Both the position numbers and the translations under genes were made by a program. Shown piece after piece: positions 46,801 to 58,800 of a stretch of DNA of 64,000 nt. The stretch spans positions 129,309,089 to 129,373,088 of the forward strand of contig NC_134364.1 of the NCBI RefSeq assembly GCF_048569485.1. Reading direction: 5' to 3'. Origin of the DNA: Anomaloglossus baeobatrachus. Taxonomy: Eukaryota; Chordata; Amphibia; Anura; Aromobatidae. Each line of letters starts with the position of its first letter. The first letter of the stretch is position 1. Under the pieces are notes generated by a model. That model searched no databases and was not told the DNA's origin. It was given only the letters and a program-made list of their open reading frames with translations.

Positions 46801-49800
46801 AAGCAGAACAGAGCGCAGCCATACAGAGAAAGCAGCACAGAGCGCAGCCACACAGAGAAAGCAGCACAGAGCACAGCCACACAGAGAAAGCAGCACAGAG
46901 CGCAGCCACGCAGAGAAAGCAGCACAGAGCACAGCCACACAGAGAAAGCAGAACAGAGCGCAGCCATACAGAGAAAGCAGCACAGAGCGCAGCCACACAG
47001 AGAAAGCAGCACAGAGCACAGCCACACAGAGAAAGCAGCACAGAGCGCAGCCACACAGAGAAAGCAGCACAGAGCGCAGCCACGCAGAGAAAGCAGCACA
47101 GAGCGCAGCCACGCAGAGAAAGCAGCACAGAGCACAGCCACACAGAGAAAGCAGCACAGAGCGCAGCCAGAGAAAGCAGCACAGAGCACAGCCACACAGA
47201 GAAAGCAGCAGAGCACAGCCACACAGAGAAAGCAGAACAGAGCGCAGCCACACAGAGAAAGCAGCACAGAGCGCAGCCGCACAGAGAAAGCAGCACAGAG
47301 CGCAGCCACACAGAGAAAGCAGCACAGAGCGCAGCCACACAGAGAAAGCAGCACAGAGCGCAGCCGCACAGAGAAAGCAGCACAGAGCGCAGCCACACAG
47401 AGAAAGCAGCACAGAGCGCAGCCACACAGAGAAAGCAGCACAGAGCGCAGCCACACAGAGAAAGCAGCACTGTGAAGACACAGGACCACATTAATACCAC
47501 CAGGAACTTACATTGCCCAGCATGTAATCAGTCAATGGAGGCTGGTAGAACAATCCCCCTGTATTCTGCTGGTATGGGTAAGGTTGCATACTTGACATAA
47601 AGTCATGGTTATTTTTGTGTGATGTTTGTGGCAGAGGCTTCGGAGACACCTCCCCCAGCACATGTTGGGTCAGGGGCTGGGCGGCTTGTTGCGATGTCTG
47701 CTGAGCCGTCATTATAGGCAGATGTGGATTCTGGGACAAATGCTGAGGCGGCTGGGAATGGTGTAATGATGACTGGCCATCATGTGCAGAGTTCTGGGAT
47801 AAAGGATGCTGGGAATCATTCACCGACTGATGGGAATGGTGCAAAGGATGCTGGGAGTTGTGCACTGACTGCTGAGAATGGTGGAGAGGATGCTGGGAGT
47901 TGTGCACTGGCTGCTGGGAATGATGTATTGGCTGCTGGGAGTTATGCAGAGGATGCTGGGAGTCGTACATTGACTGCTGGGAATTGTGCATTGGCTGCTG
48001 GGAATGGTGGAGAGGATGCTGGGAGTCGTGCATTGGCTGTTGGGACTGGTGCAGAGGATGCTGGGAGTCATGTATTTGCTGCTGGGACTGGTGCAGGGGA
48101 TGCTGGGAGTCATGTATTTGCTGCTGGGACTGGTGCAGGGGATGCTGGGACTGGTGCATGAGGCCGGGGTGATTATAATGGTAAGGCGGCAGTCTCTGCT
48201 CACTGGGCATTTTGCTGGTATCCAGGGGGACTCCCTACAAAAGACAACGAAGGTAAACATAAGACAAGAGACTAAGGGTGGTAGTCACAGCAGAAGGTAC
48301 ATGGTAGTGTTGATTATTACCTGAGTGATGGACGTCAGTGTCGGGGACATAGTTGGTGAGAACTGCTTCTGGTGTGGCCTCCTGGAGTCCCCAGCCATTG
48401 GCAACGTGAGGGGGCTGAGAGGGACTCTACGACGTGGGGAGGTGTTCAGTGAGGCAGGGGCCAATGGAGGAAACGAGGAGGAGGAGGAAGAGGACGGAGA
48501 AGACGGCGTGCTGTAGGCAGAGGGCAGGCTGTGACTGCTGGCCGAGGGCGACAGGGACTGATTGCTCAGGGATGAGGGTAGAGACTGGCTGCTGAGCGAT
48601 GACTGCAGAGACGGATTACTATAGGATGTCTGTAGGGAGGCGCTGCTGAGGGACGTCTGCAGGTTTGGGTTACTCAATGAAGACTGCAGGGACTGACGGC
48701 TCAGAGGATTCTGCACAGCAGACGACAGAGGAAAGCCTGAAAGCAAGAAAACAGAGGTAACCTGAGGTGTGAGGCGGCGGGCCCAGTCAGGAGACGTGAC
48801 GTGTGAGGGGACGGGCAGTGTCGGGGGTGTGACGTGTGAGGGGACGGGCAGTGTCGGGGGTGTGACGTGTGAGGGGACGGGCAGTGTCGGGGGTGTGACG
48901 TGTGAGGGGACGGGCAGTGTCGGGGATGTGACGTGTGAGGGGACGGGCAGTGTCGGGGATGTGACGTGTGAGGGGACGGGCAGTGTCGGGGATGTGACGT
49001 GTGAGGAGACGGGCAGTGTCGGGGATGTGACGTGTGAGGGGACGGGCAGTGTCGGGGATGTGACGTGTGAGGGGACGGGCAGTGTCGGGGATGTGACGAG
49101 TGAGGGGACGGGCAGTGTCGGGGACGGGCAGTGTCGGGGATGTGACGTGTGAGGGGACGGGCAGTGTCGGGGATGTGACGTGTGAGGGGACGGGCAGTGT
49201 CGGGGATGTGACGTGTGAGGAGACGGGCAGTGTCGGGGATGTGACGTGTGAGGGGACGGGCAGTGTCGGGGATGTGACGTGTGAGGGGACGGGCAGTGTC
49301 GGGGATGTGACGTGTGAGGGGACAGGCAGTGTCGGGGATGTGACGTGTGAGGGGACAGGCAGTGTCGGGGATGTGACGTGTGAGGGGACGGGCAGTGTCG
49401 GGGATGTGACGTGTGAGGGGACGGGCAGTGTCGGGGATGTGACGTGTGAGGGGACGGGCAGTGTCGGGGATGTGACGTGTGAGGGGACGGGCAGTGTCGG
49501 GGATGTGACGTGTGAGGGGACGGGCAGTGTCGGGGGTGTGACGTGTGAGGGGACGGGCAGTGTCGGGGATGTGACGTGTGAGGGGACGGGCAGTGTCGGG
49601 GATGTGACGTGTGAGGGGACGGGCAGTGTCGGGGATGTGACGTGTGAGGGGACGGGCAGTGTCGGGGATGTGACGTGTGAGGGGACAGGCAGTGTTGTGG
49701 ATGTGACGTGTGAGGGGACGGGCGGTGTCGGGGGTGTGAGGGGACGGGGATGTGGGTGAAGCATGCAGTGATGGACGATAACTATATGCGGAGAGGGATA

Positions 49801-52800
49801 GTTCTGTGACCTCTGTGTACCTGATGAGTCGAACCCGGGGGATAATCCAATCCTGCTGATCCCCAGATGGGTCATGGTGCTGGTGAGGTTCCCGGTGCTG
49901 CTCCCACCACTCAGACTGCTGAAACCTGATTCGTCGGGGTCCAGGGGAGTGGGCAGGGGTGAAGGGAAGTGCAGGTTGGTCAGGTCTGGTAAGGACCCCC
50001 CAGTATTAAGTACAGAGGCGGCTGGGGGCACGATGGCAGGCTGATCCACTGAGGGGTAAATGCTGAAACATAAAGAGAAAGGAATGACAAGCCCCCGAAT
50101 CAGAGGAACGCGCTGAACCCAGGAACCTCCCAAGATCTCCACTTACTTAATCCCGGGAACCTCACAGGACTTGGGGCGAGCGGAGGCCGAGGGCAACTGT
50201 GAACAGGAGAAAAGCAGGGAACACTTACCCTCATGTATAACTATGGGGCCCACATCCGTAGTCACACACTCGGCACTCACTTTTTTGGTGTCACATGGGC
50301 TCAGCAGGTGCCCACCGTCCGCTTGAGTCTCCTCGATCGCTGGGACACTGAACGGGAAGGCTGCCGGCACAGAGGAGAGGTGTGAGGCACCGAGGTGCCA
50401 TTATAAATACACTAGTACCATGCGCAGCAGCAGCCAGGTTTATATGGAGCTCCTCCCATGTACTTGTTTAGCCCCTCCCAGTCGCCTGTATTTAGTCCCC
50501 TGATCTGATATACTCTGCACTGCTGTTCGTATGGCAGGTTTGTCATTAATCTCCTAGGTCCTGGAAGAGCGGGCGCTTCACACCCTAGCACGAGGTGGTG
50601 CAGTGTTACTTACCACTCCTGCGGGAGGAGGTGGGGGCCCCTGGGGGGGGTCCGGGGTACGGCTCCTGGGAGACGGGGTTCATCACACTCGTGTGCAGTG
50701 CAGAGTCGGAGTTTGTTCTGCGAGGGATGGGAGGACAGTGCACATGTTGGTGAGGACGGGCGCGTGACGGGCAGAGGGAGGCAGAAGACAGGGCGAAGCT
50801 GGCATCTCACTGCAGGGGGCACACTCACACAGCGCAGCAAAGCAAAGAGCCACCCAAGGAGCAGCAGGGTTTCCCAGCACAGAGGGCAGGGGCAGACGAC
50901 AAAAAGCTTCACCTGTTCAGGGCGCTCGGCAGCCTAAAGACCTGTCCTGTGTCCGGGGGGCCGCTGCCCCAGGGGGGGGTCCTTCATAACGAAAAAGAGG
51001 GTTATTACAGGGCACCTGGCAGGTACCAAGTACGGAGAGGAACAACAACCAGAGCGTCTGCTGGTGTATGGACCCCCTAAGACTTATACTGCAGTCACAG
51101 CCAGAGCTGCATTCACAACGCTGAGATCCCATATCCAACAAATTAAAGGAGTCGCTGTGGACGAGACTGAAAACAGGACACGATGTACCGTGTGTGCCTG
51201 AAAATCTTAAATTACTTACCGGTAATGATCTCTTCCAGAAGCCACGACAGTGCCACCAGAGAGATAGGTCCGCCCATCCTAGGACAGGAAACCCACTGAA
51301 ATAAAAGGGCGGCTCCTCGCTCTCACATCAGTTTGGTTACAGAGCACAGAGAGATAAAACAAGAACAACAAAACCATCATCCACACCCCCAAAAAGGAAA
51401 ACGATACCCGTCGGACCGTGGACAGGAAAAGCCCCGAAGGGTAAAAGAAAGAAGTGGTGGAAAGCAGTGGCGCTGTCGTGGTTTCTGCAAAAAAATCATT
51501 ACCGGTAAGTAATTTAAGATTTTTCCCTTCACGACAGCGCCATCAGAGATATTCCGAAGACAAACAACTCTAGAGAGGGACCACAGCCTGTAGCATCCGT
51601 CTACCGAAGGTCAAAGCCACCTTGTCCGACAAGTAAAAAAAACGAGAGTGACTAAAAGGCCGTAGGAGAGGACTATCAATCTCGTAGAAGCCGAACACCC
51701 TTTCCCAGGACCCCGGAGCAAAAAACAGAGCCCGACTCCGTCTCCAAGACCGGCGACCGCTAGGGAATGCAGTCAAGACCGTCCGACAACCAAGGAGTGC
51801 AGTCCTTCTGCCGGGTAAAGGAAAGATTACACAGCCATCCCCAAAGAATACCATGGGAACGGACAGACAGGGCCCGAAGAGCACAAACCCCCTGGGTCGA
51901 CAGAAGACAATCGGTCCGGAAACCTTCAGGGAGCTAAGAGGAGACGGAAAAGGGGAATCAAGGGGGACCCTGGCAAGAAGCCAGAAACCTGAGTATAGCC
52001 GAGGGGAACCAAACAGGGAACCAACCGAGCTCCCTGAGTAGAGAAGAAGAACCTCCCCACCGAACAAGCACCCGGCAAAAATCTGAACCAGATAGCGCAG
52101 ATAAGGCCACCACTTGACCTCTCAAGGGGTAGACAGAGACAATCCACTCACGAGTCACCCAAAAAAATTCCAGAGCGGCCACAACCGGGAGTCCACCCCT
52201 GCACCCTACTACAGAAGAGAATGGATCAATGTCGGGGAAATCCTCAACCCCCGAACAGCCGCTTCCCCGTGACCAGGCTGGCAGAAGAAAGCTCAAATCT
52301 GAGAGTGTAGAACGGGGACCCTAGAAGAGGAGATACGTCCTCCCCAGGAGGAGCCAAGGATGTGATATCGACATTCTGTGGGCTAAATCCAAGCTTCCTG
52401 GGCCAAAGGGGGCAATGAGAGAAGACAGAGGAGACTCCCCGCGGCCTCGTATGAACCCGTCGACATTCGCTTTCTATACCCACTGAAGCAAGGTGAAGGA
52501 CGGGAAGGAGCAAGGGACCTGTTCTCCAGAACGGGAAGCACCCACCACTCAGGGCGTGTCGGGAGTGGAGAGAGAACAACCGGTCTACTGCAGAGGTGGA
52601 CCAGGAGTCAGGGGGCCAATAATCGGGAACCCCAAAGCGGCTGAAGACAGCCAACTGAATACAACAGGCTCCCCGACGCACCAGACTCCGGCCCAGGAGA
52701 CCAGATGCGACAATGTCCATCCCCTGAATATCCGAAGCCCCCGGGAGGGAAGAAAACCGAACACCTGTCAGGAAATAACTTGGGTAACCAACCCCTAAGA

Positions 52801-55800
52801 GAAGGGAGATCATGTGCCCCCGTGGCGAACAATGGACGCCAGACATCCTGTAGCCGAAGAACACCATCACGCGCCGACCCATTAGCAGTAGAAAACAAAC
52901 CAATGCCATGGCGCACAGCTCCCGGATGCCGAGGCCCGCCGATGGTCCTGAGGTCTCCAGGCAACCTGAACCACCGGAGTGCTCAAAAGGGGACCCCCTA
53001 AACCCAATGTGCCGGTGTCTGTGGCTGAGGAGGCCCAAACTGGGAGTGACCAAGGGACCCAGGCCCTTCAACCAGACACCTTTGAAAAAGCCTTTGGGCT
53101 CTAAACCCCCTCCCGAGGCAGGGAATGGGAAGGGATGACGTCCAGGGCAATGCCCGAACGCATGCCCCACGGACTCCACAAGGATATTGCGACACAGAGA
53201 GAGTACTAGGCCCGAGAAGACAAAGGAGGCCAAGCCCCAACCGATAACACCGTCTCCCAAAGCGGGAGGCAGAACTGGGAACAAGAGATCCAGAGCAGAC
53301 CTGAACAGGGACGCTCTATGAAGGGCTGCAGTCCCGAGTATATGAGGTACCCAGAGAGGGGATAATAAAGAACTCCCTCTTACCGATGCTTCAACACTCC
53401 CAACAGGGAGGGATACACTAAGGAACCTTGGAAGGAAAACGGGAATTGGAACGTGCCTATACCTGGCCGTAAGAACCAGAAACTGCCATGCAACATCCAG
53501 CCGGAAATTAATTTAAAACCGGGTAGTGGTTGAGGGGGTCAAACCGAGAAAAGGCTGGAACGGGCTGGCTCGTATGCTTACGAGAAACAGCGGAGAAGAA
53601 TACTGAAACCAGCTACACCCCTGGGAACGGCCATCGGAACGGACGTCCCGAGAAGGCCGCAGGGCAGGCCGGTTTTCCTCCAACCCGTATCAGAAGGGAC
53701 AACATGAAGCCCGGTCCACTACTCAGCCATCCAACCATCTCGGAAGGAGGGCCGCTCCCTTCCAGGAACGTCATCCCGCAGAAGCTGCGGCCTCAAACAG
53801 ATATCTGCCATACCACGTGAAGGAGAATAAGGTAGACTCAAACTGGAAGACTCACGCCCACACCGCCCTCCAGCGGACCCCAGCTGACATTTGTCCGACG
53901 GCAATAAGACAGCAGCAGCCACCACTGTCAAAAACCCGCAGCTCCATAAGCGCGAGGATGGCAGTGAGGATCTGAACGTGAGGTGCCACTTCCGTGACCT
54001 GGACTGCTAATCGTAGTAGCCAGATCCATAGAGACCTGGCTATACAGAGCCCAGTGGCTGCCAGGCTAAGGGCTCCCCCGGAAGAACCGTCAAAGAACCT
54101 AATTGGCAGAGAGGACTTGCAAGCCGATTCCGCGACTGGCACAACGATCAGAGGACAAGGACCTCCGAGGGAAGAAACTCCACTTGAAGGGAGAAGTCCA
54201 CTGAATAAAAGCCCTCCTAACAGGGTAGTCTACCACTCTCGCACCAAGCGAACAACTGCATCATGGACAGGAAGCAATGACGAGCGATCCGTGCACTGAA
54301 CCCTGGATCCCTTAGCGAGTCTTAGCTTCAACGGAACCAGGGATTCCCCGGAGCCCGGGATTCCCAGCCAGCCCATGCTGTTACTTGCCCAGCCTCCAAC
54401 TGCGTAGCAGCTACGATCTCACAAGGGCAGGCACATTCAGTCTAGAGTGGCCGTTGACAGGTCCTTTCGCTTCCCCAGACCTGTTGCAACCCTGATCACC
54501 TACACCAGACGAACACCGGTTCTCGGAACGCCCGGCCTGCACCCAGAACCTAAAGGGACGAAGTCAAAGAGGAACGGGGGGCTGATTTGATGTCTCAGCA
54601 GAGTTCCAGCAGCCCGCACCCGTCCCATCTACGCGGTTAGCTGAAGGCGGTTGGAATAACCCGCCGGGATCCTGCAATCCACCTAATACTAGAGGCCAGG
54701 TCCCACAAGATAGAACAGTCAGTCCTGCATAGAAGGGGGTGGTCTCCTGAAGAGCACTGAGGACATCCTGTGCTTTATAGTCCCTTTCCAACAGCGCACG
54801 AATGCCCTCTTCACCCCTCACTACTGACTTTTCCTTTCTCCAGCACTAAGGACACATCCCCTGCATAGCCTCTAATGAGGTGCAGGAGAACCAGACTTAG
54901 AAACGGATGCTGCTCGTGAAGGTAAAGTAAGAGGGAAGGGGGATACAAAGAAGGGAGAACCCCTACTGTCAGCGAGCGCCCCATTTATGGGAATACCAAC
55001 GGAGGACCGTACCCTCTGCAGGCCAGCTCCATAGAATGAGTGGCCTGCCGGGGAACTCCCGCGTGCAGGAGCGACCACCACCGATTCCTCGGCGCTACAA
55101 CTGCCATCGGTCACCTGATGTTCCCCCAAGGTAGACACGGAGGAAGGGGACGAGCCCCCGAGAATCTGCACCCGTAGGCCAGGGAGGCAGTAGCGGAGGA
55201 CCGCGACACGGTGCCGACCACCGGGCATATGAAGAGACAATTTCCGGTATCAGCAGATGGTACCTCCTCGCCAGTACACGGAACCTGACTGCAACCGTCC
55301 AGCGTGTTCCACTGCAGGGAACGTCGCCATGTGCCGAACAGGGACACCGCAAAGGGAAAAACAGAGCAATTCCCGCAGGGACCGGCCCGGGCAGGAATGC
55401 AGGTGTGTTTTCAAAACGTCTCCCGCCCTGGCGTGCTCAGACAGTAGCTGGGCCCCAAGCAGAGGCACCATTCCGAAGGAATGAGGGGCGAATTCCGCAG
55501 GGACTGTCGCGGAGCAGAGACACAACCCAGAGGATTGTGAAACCCCACGCTGCCCGCTCTAACACCAAGCCCCCCTGTCCAGTGCACGCAGGGTGCTTCC
55601 AGGGAATCCGTCATGAAACCAGGAGCAGCCGGCAAAAGCCACCTAAAACCAGCAGAGCCGACTCCCTGAGGCAAGCAGCGGCGGGCAGCACCATCTTGCT
55701 GCCCACCGCGCAGGTGCAGAGTCGACGCACATCACTGACGTCACTACCTCCGACGTCCGGAAGCAGGAGGACGCCGCTTTGACACAAACTACCTGCAGGG

Positions 55801-58800
55801 CAGCCGCCGGGCGCACAGTAGAGACGCAAACCAGGGAGGAAACAATGGCTCCAGACGGACCAGCCGGGCGGCAAACCGCCAGAACCACATAGGCCGCCAT
55901 CTGCCGCATGTAGCGCCCTCTGGGACAGCCGCCGGGCGCCGAGAGGGGACGCAAGAAGCAGCGACTCTGGGAGGGACAGCCGCCAGGCAATGACCCAGGT
56001 ACATACAAGACAGGTACCTTACCTGATCAGGCCGCGTGTACCACCTGCTGGGACAGCCGCCGGGCGCCGACGCGATTCCAGGCGAGGAAGCGGCGGAGCA
56101 GACAGGGACAGCCGCCGGGCATCCTAACCATGGCCGTAACGCCTGTGCATTCCACCTTGCCCTCACCGGGGAGGGATTCCCTGAGGACGCATCCAGGGCT
56201 GAGCCCGCATCTCCAGCCCCACGCAGCCCCAGGATCAGCCGCCTTCACTGTAGCAGCGCCACAGCACTTCTGGGTCTCCCATCCTGGGAAAGGAAACCGA
56301 AACTGATGTGAGAGCGAGGAGCCGCCCTTTTATTTCAGTGGGTTTCCTGTCCTAGGGTGGGCGGACCCATCTCTCTGGTGGCGCTGTCGTGGTGAAGGGA
56401 AAAAAAAAAGACTGGTTCTAGGCATGTACCCAATCCTATAGTGGGGGGTACACACCAGATTTACAAAGACTTAATTACCTGCTTACATTTATTATTCTCT
56501 ATGTACTGACAATTACAGCTGGTAAGTGAATGGTCTCTCACATACAAATCTGCGTCGCTGTCAGGTCCCCTTGCATTCTACAGCGATTGGCTCCCCCTGG
56601 TGACTGGAAGCAGTATCACTCGGACAGACTTATACTGGTACCCGATCTGTGTGTGAGAGCTGCACTGCAATGCGCCTGGAACGACGAGGGACCTGACACG
56701 CAGATCTCTGTGTGAGAGCCCATCCACCATCAGCACTTGACAACTGTAATTGTTTGGGGTCTGGTGAATGCAATTTCTTTTGGGTTGGGGGACTGTCTGC
56801 TTTCTTTCGGGGGTGTCTGCTTTCGTTGATGAAGAGTCCTGCTGTAGTCTTTAACTTTTTTTAGCTGCTGGGACACTTCCTTATGGAACTGCAGCTAGGG
56901 ATTATTTTGGAGTAGGGGCAGAGCATATTTTCGGGCAAACACGGTACCCTGAATGTCACAGCAGAATAGTGACTGCAGCTCTGGAGGTGACTGGAGGATA
57001 TGACACAATGTAACAATTGTGAGTGCAGATCAGTAGGGGACTGCAGGATAAAACCTGTTGTCAATGTAACAGCAGAATAGTGACCACAGCTCTGGAGGTG
57101 ACTGCAGAAAAGACACGATGTAACAGCAGATTAGTGACTGCAGATCTGGAGGTGACTGGAGGATAAGACAAGATTTAACAGCAGAATAGTGACAGCAGCT
57201 CTGGAGTTGACTGGAGGATAAGACGTTATGTAACAGCATTTTAGTGATTACAGCTCTGGAGGTGACTGGAGAATAAAGTCCGCTTTACACGCTGCAATCT
57301 CGCTAGCGTGCGCACCCGCCCCACATCGTTTGTGCGTCACGGACAAAATCGCTGCCCGTGGCGCACAAAATCGCGTGGACCCGTCACACTACTTACCTGC
57401 CTAGCGACGTCGCTGTGACCGGCAAACCACCTCCTTTCTAAGGGGGCGGGTCGTGCGGCGTCACAGCGACGTCACTAAGCGGCCGCCCAATAGAAGCAGA
57501 GGGGCGGAGATGAGCGGGACGTAACATCCCGCGCACCTCCTTCCTTCCTCATTGCCGGCGGCCGCAGGTTAGGTGAGGTTCCTCGTTCCTGCGATGTGTG
57601 CTGCCGCAGAAACTACGAACAACATCGTACCTGCAGCAGCAACGATAATTGGGAATAGGGGGGCATGTCACTTATTAGCGATTTCACGTTTTTGCGACGA
57701 TTCAAAATCGCTCATAGGTGTCACACGCAACGACATATCTAACACGGCCGGATGTGCGTCACAAATTCCATGACCCCCAACGAGATCGCTTTAGCAATGT
57801 CGTAGTGTGTAAAGCAGCCTTTAGACATAATGTGACAGCAGAATAGTGACTGCAGCTCTGGAGGATAATATGTGATCTCACAGCAGAATAGTGAGTGCAG
57901 CTCTGAAGGTGACTGGAGGATAAGACACGAGGTACAGCAGAATAGTGACTGCAGCTCAGGAGGTGACTGGAGAATAAGGAATTGGGGAATAGTGAACATT
58001 GGCTGAGCCGCCATATTACCTTCTCCAGGACGACTCCTGGTGCGGTGACAGGTAGGACGTGCTGTATGGAGAACTGTCCACGTGACATTGTTAAGGGTTA
58101 AGGAAAGTCTTGAGAATGCAGCCGCCGCAATGCAAACTATGCTCTAATACAAAGAAGGACTAGCTACTGTCCTCTGGTGTCAGCAGAAATCAACCCTCTA
58201 CAAGAGTACAGCAAAAACTGCAAATCCCGGAAGCAGAAAGGATATCTGCCGCATGTAGCGGCGCAGCGGAGACATCATTCGCCGAGCGTCTCTGTGCTGC
58301 ACCCTCTCCACCAAACCATGATGACGGGTGCCCCGAGGGTCCAAGGGTGACGGCGGGGGGCCCTGAGGGAGAAACGAGAGATGAGACAGAGTAAAGTAAG
58401 GGGAACCGAGAAAGGAGCAGCAGGAAAAGAAAGGAGAAGGGAGGAAAAGAGATTGTAAAAGAGAGAAGATTGTAAATAAAGGAGAGAAGAGAGAGGGTAA
58501 AGAAAGGAGGAGAGAGGAAAGGATGAGAGAAGAGAAGAGAGAGGGTAAGGAAAGGAGTAGCAGGAAAAGAAAGCAGAAGGGAGAGGGGAGAAGAGAGAGG
58601 ATAAAGGGAAAAGGGGGGTAAAGAGGGGAGAAGAGCGAGGGGGTAAAGAAGGGAGGAGGGAGGTAAACGTGGGGAGAAGAGAGGTCGAAGAAAGTTGGTA
58701 AAAAAAGGGTCAAGAAAGGAGGAGGTGAAAAAAAGGGTCGAGAAAGGAGGAGGTAAAAAAAAGGGTCGAGAAAGGAGGAGGTAAAAAAAAGGGTCGAGAA

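Larger units (their letters stand above)
50982..58019. other. CRTC2: CRTC2 intron 4 (7.0 kb): host of several insertions
   Basis: Human introns here are short. In this window the intron holds a DIRS-like fossil (51201-56408), a small inverted-repeat element (56532-56720), and the 55-bp dispersed array split by another element (56950-57990). The remaining 800 or so bases are unique with no exon that I can see. Confidence 0.8.

Noticed and set aside
43856-47500. Frames of 1,159 (plus) and 400 to 520 codons (minus) in the ACACAGAGCGC arrays
   Set aside because: They are readings of 27- and 29-bp minisatellites inside CRTC2 intron 11, between canonical splice sites.
48787-50142. 451-codon minus-strand frame joining CRTC2 exon 9 to the intron 9 repeat
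   Set aside because: Exon 9 has a clear GT donor at 49820 and exon 10 a clear acceptor at 48737, and phases agree. The run-on is due to the stop-free 33-bp repeat.
52244-53284. 346-codon minus-strand frame as a host gene
   Set aside because: It lies wholly within the DIRS-like fossil, has no recognisable host domain and is not conserved with either neighbour gene.
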